Both the position numbers and the translations under genes were made by a program. Of a stretch of 64,000 nucleotides of DNA, positions 26,096 through 34,758 are shown piece after piece. The notes under the pieces are model-generated. The model made no database searches. It worked only from the letters and a program-made list of their open reading frames with translations, and was not told the origin of the DNA. The DNA lies in NCBI GenBank assembly GCA_041650805.1, contig JBAZKM010000009.1, forward strand, positions 1 through 64,000. The letters are read 5' to 3'. This stretch comes from Candidatus Omnitrophota bacterium. Lineage in GTDB: Bacteria > Omnitrophota > Gorgyraeia > 2-01-FULL-45-10. Each line of letters begins with the position of its first letter. Position 1 is the first letter of the stretch.

Positions 26096-27346
26096 TCATC
26101 GCTCCCTCTTGTAGAAGTTCGAGAATATCTCGAAAAGACCGGTTATCCCTGAAGCCGAGATGATCAGGAGGACCGGTTCCACACTCCACCTGTGCCTGCC
26201 CTCCACATAAAATAAGCTCTGGAATACCGATATCGACAGCATGAACAATACCAGTAACATCAAGTTCCCCTTGTCCGACCATACCTTATTGCCGAGCGCC
26301 ATATAAAGGCCCGCGGCGGCGAATAAGACATAAAAGGCGTAAGAATAATTATATACGGCCGTATACAGGGACGGGTAAAGCAAACCCGTCGTCGGCGAAG
26401 ACCACCAGAAATAGCCGAGTTTCCTGAAGAAGAGCATTATGAACCTGGCGGGGTCCTCGCTCACAAATTTGAGCGCCTCTTCCCGGAATATCTCTCTCTG
26501 CTCAAGCTCAGGCAACGCCACGATCTTCGAATAAAGTTCTTTATCCTCCAGCAATACGGGCTCGCCGGAGGGCATATACGAACTGCCGGTCGCATTCATG
26601 TTATTGCCCCGCCAGAAGACCTCCGCGTCAACGCTTGCGCCCGGGATGAACTTATGGTGTATGACATAGTTCCTCAGGACCCATCCCGAAACCGGCACGG
26701 ACAAGAAGATCAAAAAGATCGCCAGGCAAGAGACCTTCTTCAATAATCCCCCTTTCATCAGGATGAATAACCACAGCAGGACGAACGGCAGGAAATCCAT
26801 TATGGAGAACCGCGACAGGGCGGCAACTCCGAATGTGAGCCCGCAGAACGCTGCGCTCTTCAAGGAAACCCTTTCGCGCAGTTTCATTACACAGAATATG
26901 ACGAGCGAGAAGACAAAGAGGTCAAGCGTAAGGGTATGCGCCTTCTTTACCGAATAGAGGACCAGGGCCGGGTGGAAGATCGTAAGCGCAAGCGCGACCA
27001 GCGCCGCCTTCTCATCAAAGGTCTTCCGCGCTATCAGGAATATCAATACACATGCCCCGATAGACAGGAGTGTCTGCATGTACATGACCGGAGCAGGGTC
27101 GAACCCGAACATGCCGTACACCAGTACGAGCAGAAAGACATACAGGGGCGTGGTGAAGGACCGGTAAGTCGTCCCCAGGTGGGGCATGGTGAACCCTTTT
27201 CCGGCGAGGATATTCCTGGCTATGGAATCATATTCCCACTGCTCTATGGAATGCCGGGACAGGAATAGGTCGAGCAGGAATGCCCTCAGCAGCAATGATA
27301 CCGCTATGAGGACTATCACGTATGAGATGACCGTCTTTCTATTCAT
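26096..27346 (-). CDS. GT39/ArnT-like membrane glycosyltransferase
   Basis: 416 residues, about ten membrane segments. The first extracytoplasmic loop SIEQWEYDSIARNILAGKGF, with an acidic residue followed by DSIA, and the PLYVFLLVLVYGMFG second segment match the PMT/GT39 family that uses polyprenyl-phosphate sugars. A large loop with VFWRGNNMNATGSSY lies in the second half. Acts in the inner membrane with the active site outside. Sugar unknown. Flanked by a methyltransferase and the DUF4330 gene. Confidence 0.78.
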   Translation of the reverse strand: MNRKTVISYVIVLIAVSLLLRAFLLDLFLSRHSIEQWEYDSIARNILAGKGFTMPHLGTTYRSFTTPLYVFLLVLVYGMFGFDPAPVMYMQTLLSIGACVLIFLIARKTFDEKAALVALALTIFHPALVLYSVKKAHTLTLDLFVFSLVIFCVMKLRERVSLKSAAFCGLTFGVAALSRFSIMDFLPFVLLWLFILMKGGLLKKVSCLAIFLIFLSVPVSGWVLRNYVIHHKFIPGASVDAEVFWRGNNMNATGSSYMPSGEPVLLEDKELYSKIVALPELEQREIFREEALKFVSEDPARFIMLFFRKLGYFWWSSPTTGLLYPSLYTAVYNYSYAFYVLFAAAGLYMALGNKVWSDKGNLMLLVLFMLSISVFQSLFYVEGRHRWSVEPVLLIISASGITGLFEIFSNFYKRER

Positions 27347-27358
27347 ATATGATCACGC

Positions 27359-28093
27359 CTATACCTTCTTTGCGACGCAGAAGACCGACAACCCCCACGG
27401 CATATCGAACACGTTCAATGCCATATTCTCCGCCTTCAGGACCGCATAAAGCATGCCGTTCACGGCGGGGAATATCGGTTTGAGGTTGCTGGAGTTGTCC
27501 TTCTTTATCTTCCATACGAAAAATTTGAAGAAGACGAGGACCGCCCCCAGCAGCATATTCCTGTACGTCCTCTTTATTATATTGAAACCCTTTTTACGGA
27601 GCATATCGCACATCTCGCTCATCTCATATCTGTGCCGCGTATGTACGAACGTGTCGTGGTTGCGTCTCATGTAATTATGGGCCGGCTCGTTTATGATGAC
27701 GTGCCCGCCGCTCTTCAGGACCCTGTGCGCTTCTCCCAGCACGGCCAGATCGTCCCTGACCAGCCTGTGATAAAGGACGTCCGTCAGTATCACTATATCG
27801 AAAGAGGCGTCTGCGAACGGCATCGCTTCTATAGAGCCCTTTACCATACGGCTCAGGCCCCTCTTGCGGCAGTAGCCCAGGGCGATATCGGATATGTCGA
27901 CGCCGAAAGACCTGCCGTATCTGTCGAGGGCTGCCATAGTGAAACCGGTGCCGCACCCTGCGTCGAGTATCTTTATGCCGCGCCCTTCGCCGTTCAGCTT
28001 ACTTATGGTCGAGAAGAGAAGGTCGTGAAGCCCCCTGTACCACCAGTGGCCCTCTTCAAGCTCATACATCAGGGTGTATTCTTTAGTTTCCAT
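27359..28093 (-). CDS. Class I SAM-dependent methyltransferase
   Basis: 244 residues. Motif I ILDAGCGTGFTMAAL, then GVDISDIALGYC (motif II acidic residue), GSIEAMPFADASFDIVILTDVLYH and LKSGGHVIINEPAHNYM. The C-terminal HRYEMSEMCDML with a following hydrophobic patch is common among sugar or lipid-linked methyltransferases in glycan loci. Substrate not determinable. It sits 10 bases after the DegT aminotransferase gene, so methylation of an amino sugar is possible. Confidence 0.85.
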   Translation of the reverse strand: METKEYTLMYELEEGHWWYRGLHDLLFSTISKLNGEGRGIKILDAGCGTGFTMAALDRYGRSFGVDISDIALGYCRKRGLSRMVKGSIEAMPFADASFDIVILTDVLYHRLVRDDLAVLGEAHRVLKSGGHVIINEPAHNYMRRNHDTFVHTRHRYEMSEMCDMLRKKGFNIIKRTYRNMLLGAVLVFFKFFVWKIKKDNSSNLKPIFPAVNGMLYAVLKAENMALNVFDMPWGLSVFCVAKKV

Positions 28094-28103
28094 CCGAACG
28101 GCA

Positions 28104-29213
28104 TTACCTGTTTTTGAACGAATTTACCGCGTCGCATACGCGGCGCGTCTCTCTTCCGGTCATTTCAGGGTATAGAGGCAGCGATACGACCGTCCTCGAA
28201 CACTCTTCCGTGACGGGGAGGGCGCATTTACCCCTAAGCTCCGGATAGGCCTCCTGCATGTGGACGGGCCTCGGATAGTGCACGAGGGACTGCACCCCAT
28301 TGCGAGCCAGGTGCCTCCTGAAAGCGTCCCTGTATCCCGACCTGACCACGTACAGATGATATACCGGGAGGCCGTGGTCCATCCTATCCGGCTTGACGAT
28401 AAGCCCGTTATTTATACTCTTCCCGTATATCCCGGCTATCTCGCGACGGGTCCGGTTCCACCCATCCAGATATTTTAACTTGACCCTCAGTATGGCCGCC
28501 TGCAGTTCGTCAAGGCGGCTGTTGATACCTTTTATTTTGTGGAGATACCTGTCTGTCTGTCCATAATCCCTTATCATACGCGTCCTAAGGGCCAGCTGCC
28601 TATCGTTCGTTACTACCATGCCGCCGTCCCCGAACGAGCCCAGGTTCTTTGTAGGATAGAAACTGAAACACCCGGCATCTCCCATGGACCCCGCCTTCCT
28701 GCCTTTATAGACCGCCCCATGGGACTGGCAGGCGTCTTCCACCACTTTCAGTCCGTGCTTCTTTGCTATCCTCAATAGAGGGTCCATGTCTGCGCACTGG
28801 CCGTAGAGATGGACCGGCAGGATCGCCTTCGTCCTGGAAGAGACCTTCGCCTCTATCTTCGAGACGTCCATGGTGTAGCTCGCTATATCTATATCCGTAA
28901 AGACGGGCGTGGCGCCTGCCATGGTGATGGCAGAGACGGTCGGGATGCCGGCATTAGCCACCGTTATGACCTCATCGCCCGCGCCTATACCCATTGACGC
29001 CAGCGCGATATATATGGCCTCCGTGCCCGAGGCGACACCCACCCCGAAACGGCATCCGCAGTACCCGGCGAATTCACGCTCGAACGCGGCCACCTCCGGC
29101 CCAAGTATAAAATATCCGGATGAGAATACCCTCCTTATCGCGCCGTCCACGTCTCTCTTTATACGGCTGTAGTGGCGCTTCAGATCACAGAACGGAATCA
29201 TGCCCGCTGACAT
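28104..29213 (-). CDS. DegT/DnrJ/EryC1-family sugar aminotransferase
   Basis: About 369 residues, fold-type I PLP enzyme that aminates a keto-sugar nucleotide. It opens IPFCDLKRHYSRIK. VGVASGTEAIYIAL binds the phosphate, VEDACQSHGAVYKGRKAGSMGDAGCFSFYPTKNLGSFGDGGMVV carries the PLP lysine (TKN), and NSRLDELQAAILRVKL is typical. ATG at 29213 has GGTGAGG just upstream. A GTG at 29222, overlapping the preceding stop by four bases, is an alternative start. Located between an SDR and a methyltransferase, so a 3- or 4-amino (possibly methylated) sugar is a reasonable inference. Confidence 0.92.
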   Translation of the reverse strand: MSAGMIPFCDLKRHYSRIKRDVDGAIRRVFSSGYFILGPEVAAFEREFAGYCGCRFGVGVASGTEAIYIALASMGIGAGDEVITVANAGIPTVSAITMAGATPVFTDIDIASYTMDVSKIEAKVSSRTKAILPVHLYGQCADMDPLLRIAKKHGLKVVEDACQSHGAVYKGRKAGSMGDAGCFSFYPTKNLGSFGDGGMVVTNDRQLALRTRMIRDYGQTDRYLHKIKGINSRLDELQAAILRVKLKYLDGWNRTRREIAGIYGKSINNGLIVKPDRMDHGLPVYHLYVVRSGYRDAFRRHLARNGVQSLVHYPRPVHMQEAYPELRGKCALPVTEECSRTVVSLPLYPEMTGRETRRVCDAVNSFKNR

Positions 29214-29218
29214 AGTCC

Positions 29219-30223
29219 TCACCAGTAATATCTTTTGTTCTTCTTATAAAAATCTATCGTCTTGCAAAAACCGTCTTCATAAGAGACCCTGGGCGTCCAT
29301 CCCGTCGCCTTATTGAACTTTTCGTATGAGGCATAATAGTCGCCTATATCTATCTTCCTCGTCTCCTCGGGGAACGGTATCAAGCGGTATTTGCCGGAAC
29401 CGTTGATCCCTATAAGGAGCTTCGCGATATCCACCAGCGATATGGCCGGTGAATTGCCAAGGTTGAATATCTCGCCGTTCAGGGAATCGTCATATGACGA
29501 GATCAACAGGGCATCGATCACATCATCTATATAGTTCAGGTCCCTCAGCTGTTTGCCGCTGCCGTATATCTCTATAGGCTTGCCGTCTATGATCTGGCGT
29601 ATGAACCACCCTATGAAACCCTGCCTGTTATGCTTCATCAGGAGGCGCGGCCCGTAGGTGTTCGTCATCCTTAAGGCCACCGTCTTCATGCCGTAGACCT
29701 TGTTGTACAGTACGTGATACCACTCTCCCGCAAGCTTATTTATGCCGTTAACATCGGTCGGCTTTAAAGGATGCGACTCGTCGACCGGGAGGTATTCCGG
29801 TTTTCCGTATATCTGCCGGGTGCTCGCGAATACGATCTTGATCCCGGGGTTCTTCTTCCTGCATGCCTCAAGGAGCGAGAGCTGGCTCTTGGTATTTATC
29901 TCCAGGTCCGTATAGGGGTCCTTCATACTGTCTATATGGCTTACCTGACCTGCCAGGTTGAATATTATATCGGCGCCGCGCACCAGGAAATCCATCGAGT
30001 ACTCATCGCGGACATCGGAGAAATTCAGGTGGACCTTCCCCTCCAGCCCCTTTATGTTGAAGAGGTTTCCTCCGTATTCCGGTATCATCGAATCGACCAG
30101 CGTTATATCGGCGCCGAGCCGGGCCATCCTTATGGCGAGGTTACTGCCTATGAAACCGAGACCGCCCGTGATGACCACTTTCTTACCTTTGAAATATCCC
30201 TTCTTAAGCTCCGTCTTATGCAT
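29219..30223 (-). CDS. NAD-dependent epimerase/dehydratase (SDR)
   Basis: About 334 residues. GGLGFIGSN NAD loop after a KGYFKGKKVVIT lead, FNLAGQVSHIDSM, FASTRQIYG and an NGINK in the catalytic position, where the Tyr of Y-x-x-x-K is replaced: the sequence reads VNGINKLAGEWYH. This deserves a check, since extended SDRs normally carry Y-x-x-x-K there. Downstream TNTYGPRLLM, GSGKQLRDLNYIDDV and FNLGNSPAISL fit UDP-glucose 4-epimerase-like proteins. ATG at 30223 chosen over GTG 30256, which would lie in the upstream gene. Confidence 0.82.
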   Translation of the reverse strand: MHKTELKKGYFKGKKVVITGGLGFIGSNLAIRMARLGADITLVDSMIPEYGGNLFNIKGLEGKVHLNFSDVRDEYSMDFLVRGADIIFNLAGQVSHIDSMKDPYTDLEINTKSQLSLLEACRKKNPGIKIVFASTRQIYGKPEYLPVDESHPLKPTDVNGINKLAGEWYHVLYNKVYGMKTVALRMTNTYGPRLLMKHNRQGFIGWFIRQIIDGKPIEIYGSGKQLRDLNYIDDVIDALLISSYDDSLNGEIFNLGNSPAISLVDIAKLLIGINGSGKYRLIPFPEETRKIDIGDYYASYEKFNKATGWTPRVSYEDGFCKTIDFYKKNKRYYW

Positions 30224-30228
30224 AGCTC

Positions 30229-31779
30229 TCAAGCCCCTCTCATTGCGTTCATGCACTTCTCAAGTTCATCTCTTCTTTCGGCATCGCTCAATAAGGCATG
30301 GCGGCCCTTCGCCTGGGTTCCGGCCCTCTCAGGGGCGCTCTTCTCCTTCGTAAAATCGTACAGGTAGTGCCGGAACGTCCTGATAACAAGTTCGATATAC
30401 TCTTTCAGCGTATGCCTGAAATAGAATATCTTCCTGCCGTACGTTGTAACGGCCAGGAGGTAATGTATAAAGAAGAATGTCTTATTGGGCCTCCAGTATA
30501 TCAGGCGCTTGACTATGATATCCCTGAGCGACGGGAACTTCGCCGCCACTATGGCAAGCTCGCACAGGTTGTACTGCGCCCGCTTCTCCCTGTCCGAAAA
30601 ACAGCTGAGCGGGCTCATGTTGCGCATGCCGTAGTCGATACTGTCGCCCTCCGGGTCATAGATACCCCTCTCTATGCAATAGTCGCCCAGGTCAGTCCCG
30701 GGATACGGCATGAATATGGAAAAGTTGGGCATCTCCGGCTTGACCTTTATGGCGAAATCGAGAGAGGCGATGTCGTGATCGAGCGTCGTGAACGGGAGGG
30801 CAAGCATAGTATTCGCGTATACGTTTATGCCGTGCCTCTTGAATATCCTGAACGCCTCCTCGAGCTGCGGTTTTGTGGCATTACGCCTCATCATCCTGAG
30901 CCGCACGTCATCGTCAGCCGCCTCTATGGACATACAGACCGAAAAACATCCCGCCTTTTTAAGATAGGACGCCATTTCATCGGTAACGAGTTCGGCGCGG
31001 AGCAGACAATAGAACGGCAGCCGGATTTCCGAGGCCCATCTTTCGGAAAATTCCTTTAGCCATTCATCGGCCTTATATACAAAGACGTCGTCCTGTATGC
31101 GGACGAAATCGACCCTGTATCTATTCTTCATCTCTTTCGTCTCTTCTATGACCGAAGAGACCGTCCGCCTCCTCACCACCCTGCCGCTCGATTCGAATAT
31201 CCTGTTGTACCGGTTATTGAAACAGTACGGGCACGGGAAGGCGCACCCCCTGGAGGTCCATATGCCTTTGATCCCGAAACGCCCCATGAACGGATACGAG
31301 TACACGAGCTCCCTGTCCATGAAAGGGACCGTATCGAGATCGCATATGAGCGGCCTCAATTTCAGCCCGGGATCCTCCTGCGTGACGATGTTCGGGATCG
31401 CGCCGACGCCCTTGCCGGATCCGATAGATTCGACCACGTCTATGATGGGCCCCTCGCCTTCTCCCACGCATACGGCATCTATCCCGCCGCCGGTAACACA
31501 GGACCTGTCAAGCGTGGCGTGCGCGCCGCCCAGTATGGTGAATATCCTGGCCCTCTTCCTGAGCGAATCGTTGAATCTCCGCATATCCTTCATGTCGACG
31601 GACATCATGCTGTACGCCAGCATATCCGGTTTCCATGATAATATCTTCTTCTCGACATCCTCTTTCTTGATGACCCCGAGGACCGTCCGGTGCCCCTTCT
31701 CTTTCAGGACCGACGACAGTATCATGGGGCCGAACGGCTCATTTACGCCAAGGTCATTTACTATGAACATCACTCTCAT
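30229..31779 (-). CDS. B12-binding domain radical SAM protein
   Basis: 516 residues. N-terminal cobalamin-binding-type domain (MFIVNDLGVNEPFGP, LAYSMMSVD, FTILGGAHATLD, AVCVGEGEGP) then the radical SAM core with CAFPCPYC near residue 175, RIQDDVFVYK, SIEAADDDVRLRMMRRN and ANTMLALPFTTLDHDIA, and a C-terminal helical extension of about 130 residues with basic clusters. It lies between a GtrB-like transferase and an SDR. The family includes methylases of lipids, sugars and C-H bonds. No substrate can be deduced. Confidence 0.87.
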   Translation of the reverse strand: MRVMFIVNDLGVNEPFGPMILSSVLKEKGHRTVLGVIKKEDVEKKILSWKPDMLAYSMMSVDMKDMRRFNDSLRKRARIFTILGGAHATLDRSCVTGGGIDAVCVGEGEGPIIDVVESIGSGKGVGAIPNIVTQEDPGLKLRPLICDLDTVPFMDRELVYSYPFMGRFGIKGIWTSRGCAFPCPYCFNNRYNRIFESSGRVVRRRTVSSVIEETKEMKNRYRVDFVRIQDDVFVYKADEWLKEFSERWASEIRLPFYCLLRAELVTDEMASYLKKAGCFSVCMSIEAADDDVRLRMMRRNATKPQLEEAFRIFKRHGINVYANTMLALPFTTLDHDIASLDFAIKVKPEMPNFSIFMPYPGTDLGDYCIERGIYDPEGDSIDYGMRNMSPLSCFSDREKRAQYNLCELAIVAAKFPSLRDIIVKRLIYWRPNKTFFFIHYLLAVTTYGRKIFYFRHTLKEYIELVIRTFRHYLYDFTKEKSAPERAGTQAKGRHALLSDAERRDELEKCMNAMRGA

Positions 31780-32717
31780 GCGCGCGGGATATCCTTATCG
31801 TTCGAAAAGAGGCGCCGCACTACGTACTGCGGGGTCCTGTTGTCCATCAGGAAGAGCTTCCCAAGGTACTCGCCTATCAGACCCAATATAAGGAGCTGTA
31901 TGCCCCCGAAGAGAAGGATCGCTACGAGTATCGTCGTTATGCCCATCGGGATCGCCGGATTGATGATCTTCTCTATGATCATCGAGATACTCGACAGGAC
32001 GCCTATTATCAGGAAGAGGAACCCCAGGAGCGTGCTCGCCCGCAAAGGGAATATGGAAAAATTTATGAACATATTGATCCATAACCGCACTAGCTTATGG
32101 AAGGTATACCCGGACCGGCCGGCGGCGCGGCTTGCGTGCCGGACAAGGACCTTGCCTATATTCCCGGTGCTGCGCAGGATGAGCCCGTCGACATAAGGGT
32201 ACGGGCCTTTATATTTGACGACCTCCTCCGCTATGAAACGGCTCATGCACCGAAAGCTCGAAAGGTAGAGGTCTTTGGGCTTATCGAGCAGAAGGTTGGC
32301 TATCGCGTTATTGAACGAGCTGCCGGCATTCCTCATGAACGAATGGCGCTTCTTCTCATAATAACTGTATACGACGTCCAGGCCTTCCGAGACGGCTTTA
32401 TCGAGGAGCTTCGGTATCTCTTCCGGCGGGTTCTGGAAATCATCGTCTATGGTAACGGCATAGTCGCCCGTCACCTGGTTCAGGCCGGCCATTACTGCAT
32501 TGTGTTCCCCGAAATTCCTGGCAAGGCATATATATTTGACGTTTGCCTTGTGCCTTTCATAGATGGAGAGGCAGAGATCATGGCTCTTATCCTTGCTTCC
32601 GTCGTTCACCAGTATGATCTCCGTCTGATACGCCTTAAGTATCCCGAGCAGGTCCTCCACGAGTTTCGATATGGTGCGCGCACCGTTATATACGGGTATG
32701 ACTACGCTTATCTTCAT
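31776..32717 (-). CDS. GtrB/ArnC-like polyprenyl-phosphate glycosyltransferase (GT2)
   Basis: About 313 residues. GT-A domain: SVVIPVYNGARTI, LVNDGSKDKSHDL, LARNFGEHNAVMAGLNQ and the metal-binding TIDDDFQNPP. This is followed by two C-terminal membrane helices (LLGFLFLIIGVLSSISMII and ILVAILLFGGIQLLILGLIGEYLG), the GtrB/ArnC layout. The FQNPPEE and GEYLG motifs are diagnostic. It makes undecaprenyl-phosphate-sugar for GT-C enzymes. Start at ATG 32717 preceded by GGAGGCGAGG. The upstream open extension has no family match. Confidence 0.93.
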   Translation of the reverse strand: MKISVVIPVYNGARTISKLVEDLLGILKAYQTEIILVNDGSKDKSHDLCLSIYERHKANVKYICLARNFGEHNAVMAGLNQVTGDYAVTIDDDFQNPPEEIPKLLDKAVSEGLDVVYSYYEKKRHSFMRNAGSSFNNAIANLLLDKPKDLYLSSFRCMSRFIAEEVVKYKGPYPYVDGLILRSTGNIGKVLVRHASRAAGRSGYTFHKLVRLWINMFINFSIFPLRASTLLGFLFLIIGVLSSISMIIEKIINPAIPMGITTILVAILLFGGIQLLILGLIGEYLGKLFLMDNRTPQYVVRRLFSNDKDIPRA

Positions 32718-32740
32718 ATGCACCTCGCCTCCGGCTTTGG

Positions 32741-34588
32741 TCAGATATAACCCTTGAAGAGATAATAGAGTATCCCCAGGTACTCGTGCGCGATCGCCCT
32801 GATCTGTTCCCATTTTACGGGTCCGTCCCTGTAATAAAATTTAGATCCCGGCACCGGGGAATATATGATATCGATATCCTTAGCCGTCTTCCTGGCTACC
32901 AGCTCCGCCCTCCGCATATTATACGGAGAGCTCACGAGTATCATCCTGCGGAAGTCCATTTTGCGCAGGATCTCGCTCGTATATTTCACATTCTCGTAAG
33001 TCGAGTTTGCCCTCTTCTCCAGTATGATATCTTCCTCGGGCACCCCCATAGAGATGGCGAATAGCTTCATATTCTCGGCATCGTTATATTTGAACGTATA
33101 TCCCGATGAATATATGATATGGCCGGCGAGTCCCTTCCTGTAGAGTTCCACGCTGTACCTGGCCCTCTCCACGGTGCTCTCTTCGGGCGACCCCTTCTCG
33201 CCCACCCCTCCTCCGAAGACCACTATGGCATCGGATACGGACGGTACCTGAGATATCTTTAACGGGCTCGCTACGAACCACAAAAGAGGTGAATTGAATA
33301 TGAGAAGATATGAGAGCGCGGCCAGGATAACCGCCCGTATCACCCTGCGTTTCGAGACGCGGTAGAGGGCGGCGAGGTTCTCTTTCCAGCCGCGGCTGGC
33401 GTACATCGCCTTTTGCGCTATCCTCTCCTCCATGATCTCGCTCATCTCCTCTATGCGGTTCTCCCAGGTATTCTGCATTGCGGCCTCCTTGCCCCTGGAG
33501 GCCTCTTTTCCGTTCTCGCTTTTCATTATATCTTCTATACGGCGGGCAAAACCCTCGCCCGAGCTTTCTATATGCACGATATCGCCGTACAGGCGGTTGA
33601 ACTCCTCTATCTCCGGGAGGGCGGTGGAGATGACGGGCTTGCCCATCAGGAGATATTCGTTCAGCTTTGTCGGATAGACGGTCCGGGTATATTCGTTTAT
33701 CTTATAAGGGATCATGCATATGTCCATATTCTCTATGTAATCCGGCAGCTCATCGTGCCTCTTCATCCCCAGGAGTATTATATTCTCCGGTTTGGCCTGG
33801 GCCGAATAGTTTACCTGGTCAGGTCCTATTAGTATTATCGACCATCCGGGCCTGAGGCGGGCGAGCGATCCCAGAAGCTCGTAATCTATGTGCCGGTGGA
33901 GCCCGCCGACATAACAGACCCTGGCCCCCTTTACGCCTTTTAAGTCATCCGGCAGCTTTCCGGCTGAAGGGCCGCCCTTCCTGTTGAAAAGCTCCCCCTT
34001 GACGCCGAACGGGAATATGTGGACATTCTTGTTGAGCTTCAGGCAATGCTCCTTCAGGACGATCCCCTGGGCGAATACGAGGTCGACCGCCTTCAATATC
34101 CCCTCTTCCGACTTACGGAGCTTCTCCTTATTCCTGACCAGCTCGCTGAAGTCGGCTATGCAATAGTATATGGAGAGCTCGTGGTCAAGGTTGGTTATGA
34201 GGTTCAGGGCCGTGGCGGTGGGAAGGAACGTCCATATGATGGGATTGGTGAAGTCCGCCGCCTTCATCCACCTCTTGAGGACGGGCAGCATTATAAGGCG
34301 GTTGATGAATGAGGCGATCCTGGAGTACGGGAAAGGCAGTATGACCGGCGAATATACGAAAAGGTTCTCCCTCTCCTTCCGTATCCCCTTAAAAGATCGG
34401 AACCAGTTGGTGAGCCGCTTCCTTATCCTCGGCAGGTCCGAAAAGGTGGGCACACGTATGCCCGTATTCTCTATGAAGAGGACCTTGTTCCCCTCGCGGA
34501 CAAAGGTCTCCATGATCTCCTGGTGCCCCTGCCACACGAAGTCCCAGTCAATAGAGGATATGCATATTATGTTTTTATTATGTACCAT
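32741..34588 (-). CDS. GT4-like glycosyltransferase fused to a DUF218 (SanA/YdcF/ElyC) domain
   Basis: 615 residues in two parts. Residues 1-395 form a GT-B glycosyltransferase: IICISSIDWDFVWQGHQ start, ARVCYVGGLHRHIDYELL, WSIILIGPDQ, ENIILLGMKRHDELPDYI and the donor loop YPTKLNEYLLMGKPVIST. A membrane helix at about 416-442 joins it to a DUF218 domain (452-600) with AIVVFGGGV, STVERARYSVELY, ANSTYENVKYTSEIL and MILVSSPYNMRRAEL. DUF218 proteins (ElyC, SanA) affect envelope polysaccharide and undecaprenyl-phosphate use. First gene after the promoter at 34616-34644. The ATG lacks a clear Shine-Dalgarno and has an AT-rich leader. Confidence 0.85.
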   Translation of the reverse strand: MVHNKNIICISSIDWDFVWQGHQEIMETFVREGNKVLFIENTGIRVPTFSDLPRIRKRLTNWFRSFKGIRKERENLFVYSPVILPFPYSRIASFINRLIMLPVLKRWMKAADFTNPIIWTFLPTATALNLITNLDHELSIYYCIADFSELVRNKEKLRKSEEGILKAVDLVFAQGIVLKEHCLKLNKNVHIFPFGVKGELFNRKGGPSAGKLPDDLKGVKGARVCYVGGLHRHIDYELLGSLARLRPGWSIILIGPDQVNYSAQAKPENIILLGMKRHDELPDYIENMDICMIPYKINEYTRTVYPTKLNEYLLMGKPVISTALPEIEEFNRLYGDIVHIESSGEGFARRIEDIMKSENGKEASRGKEAAMQNTWENRIEEMSEIMEERIAQKAMYASRGWKENLAALYRVSKRRVIRAVILAALSYLLIFNSPLLWFVASPLKISQVPSVSDAIVVFGGGVGEKGSPEESTVERARYSVELYRKGLAGHIIYSSGYTFKYNDAENMKLFAISMGVPEEDIILEKRANSTYENVKYTSEILRKMDFRRMILVSSPYNMRRAELVARKTAKDIDIIYSPVPGSKFYYRDGPVKWEQIRAIAHEYLGILYYLFKGYI

Positions 34589-34615
34589 AGCTTATAATAT
34601 TACTATAGACCATAT

Positions 34616-34644
34616 ATAATAACATAGCGGGACGGGGCTGACAA
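34616..34644 (-). promoter_or_regulatory. Predicted sigma70-type promoter
   Basis: On the minus strand TTGTCA (34644-34639) and TATTAT (34621-34616) are separated by exactly 17 bases. Each differs from its consensus at one position. Transcription would start near 34609, giving a leader of about 20 bases before the ATG at 34588. Downstream of it the genes run without a sizeable gap to fmt at the left edge. Confidence 0.7.
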
Positions 34645-34670
34645 CCTATAATTCAGGGCAGAGGAAAATA

Positions 34671-34747
34671 GGTCACCATGACACCTGTCACCACGTCACC
34701 AGTAAAAGCTTTTACTTGTGACCTTGTGACTTGGTGACCTGGTGACC
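34671..34747. repeat. 77-bp near-palindrome made of GGTCACCA-like 8-bp units
   Basis: The two arms (34671-34708 and 34709-34747) meet at AAAAG/CTTTT and are reverse complements with a few mismatches and one extra base. Each arm is itself a degenerate tandem array: read from the right end the minus strand gives GGTCACCA, GGTCACCA, AGTCACAA, GGTCACAA, GTAAAAGC. As RNA it would form one long hairpin. It lies 11 bases past the stop of the upstream operon, so it may act as terminator or mRNA 3'-end stabiliser. It could also be a REP/MITE-like dispersed element. Confidence 0.85.
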
Positions 34748-34758
34748 CTTGTCGGAAA

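Larger units (their letters stand above)
34589..34758. other. Main intergenic region of the window
   Basis: The only gap above 150 bases between genes. Reading on the minus strand it carries, in order, the stop of the 679-residue membrane protein, a 77-base near-palindrome, a spacer, a sigma70-type promoter and a short AT-rich leader. No small gene is seen. It therefore looks like the boundary between two long transcription units. Confidence 0.8.

Noticed and set aside
32718..32813. N-terminal extension of the GtrB-like gene
   Set aside because: Family proteins begin with MKISVVIPVYN; the ATG at 32717 has a strong ribosome binding site.
34671..34747. CRISPR array
   Set aside because: The units are 8 bp without spacers and form a palindrome. 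No cas genes are present.
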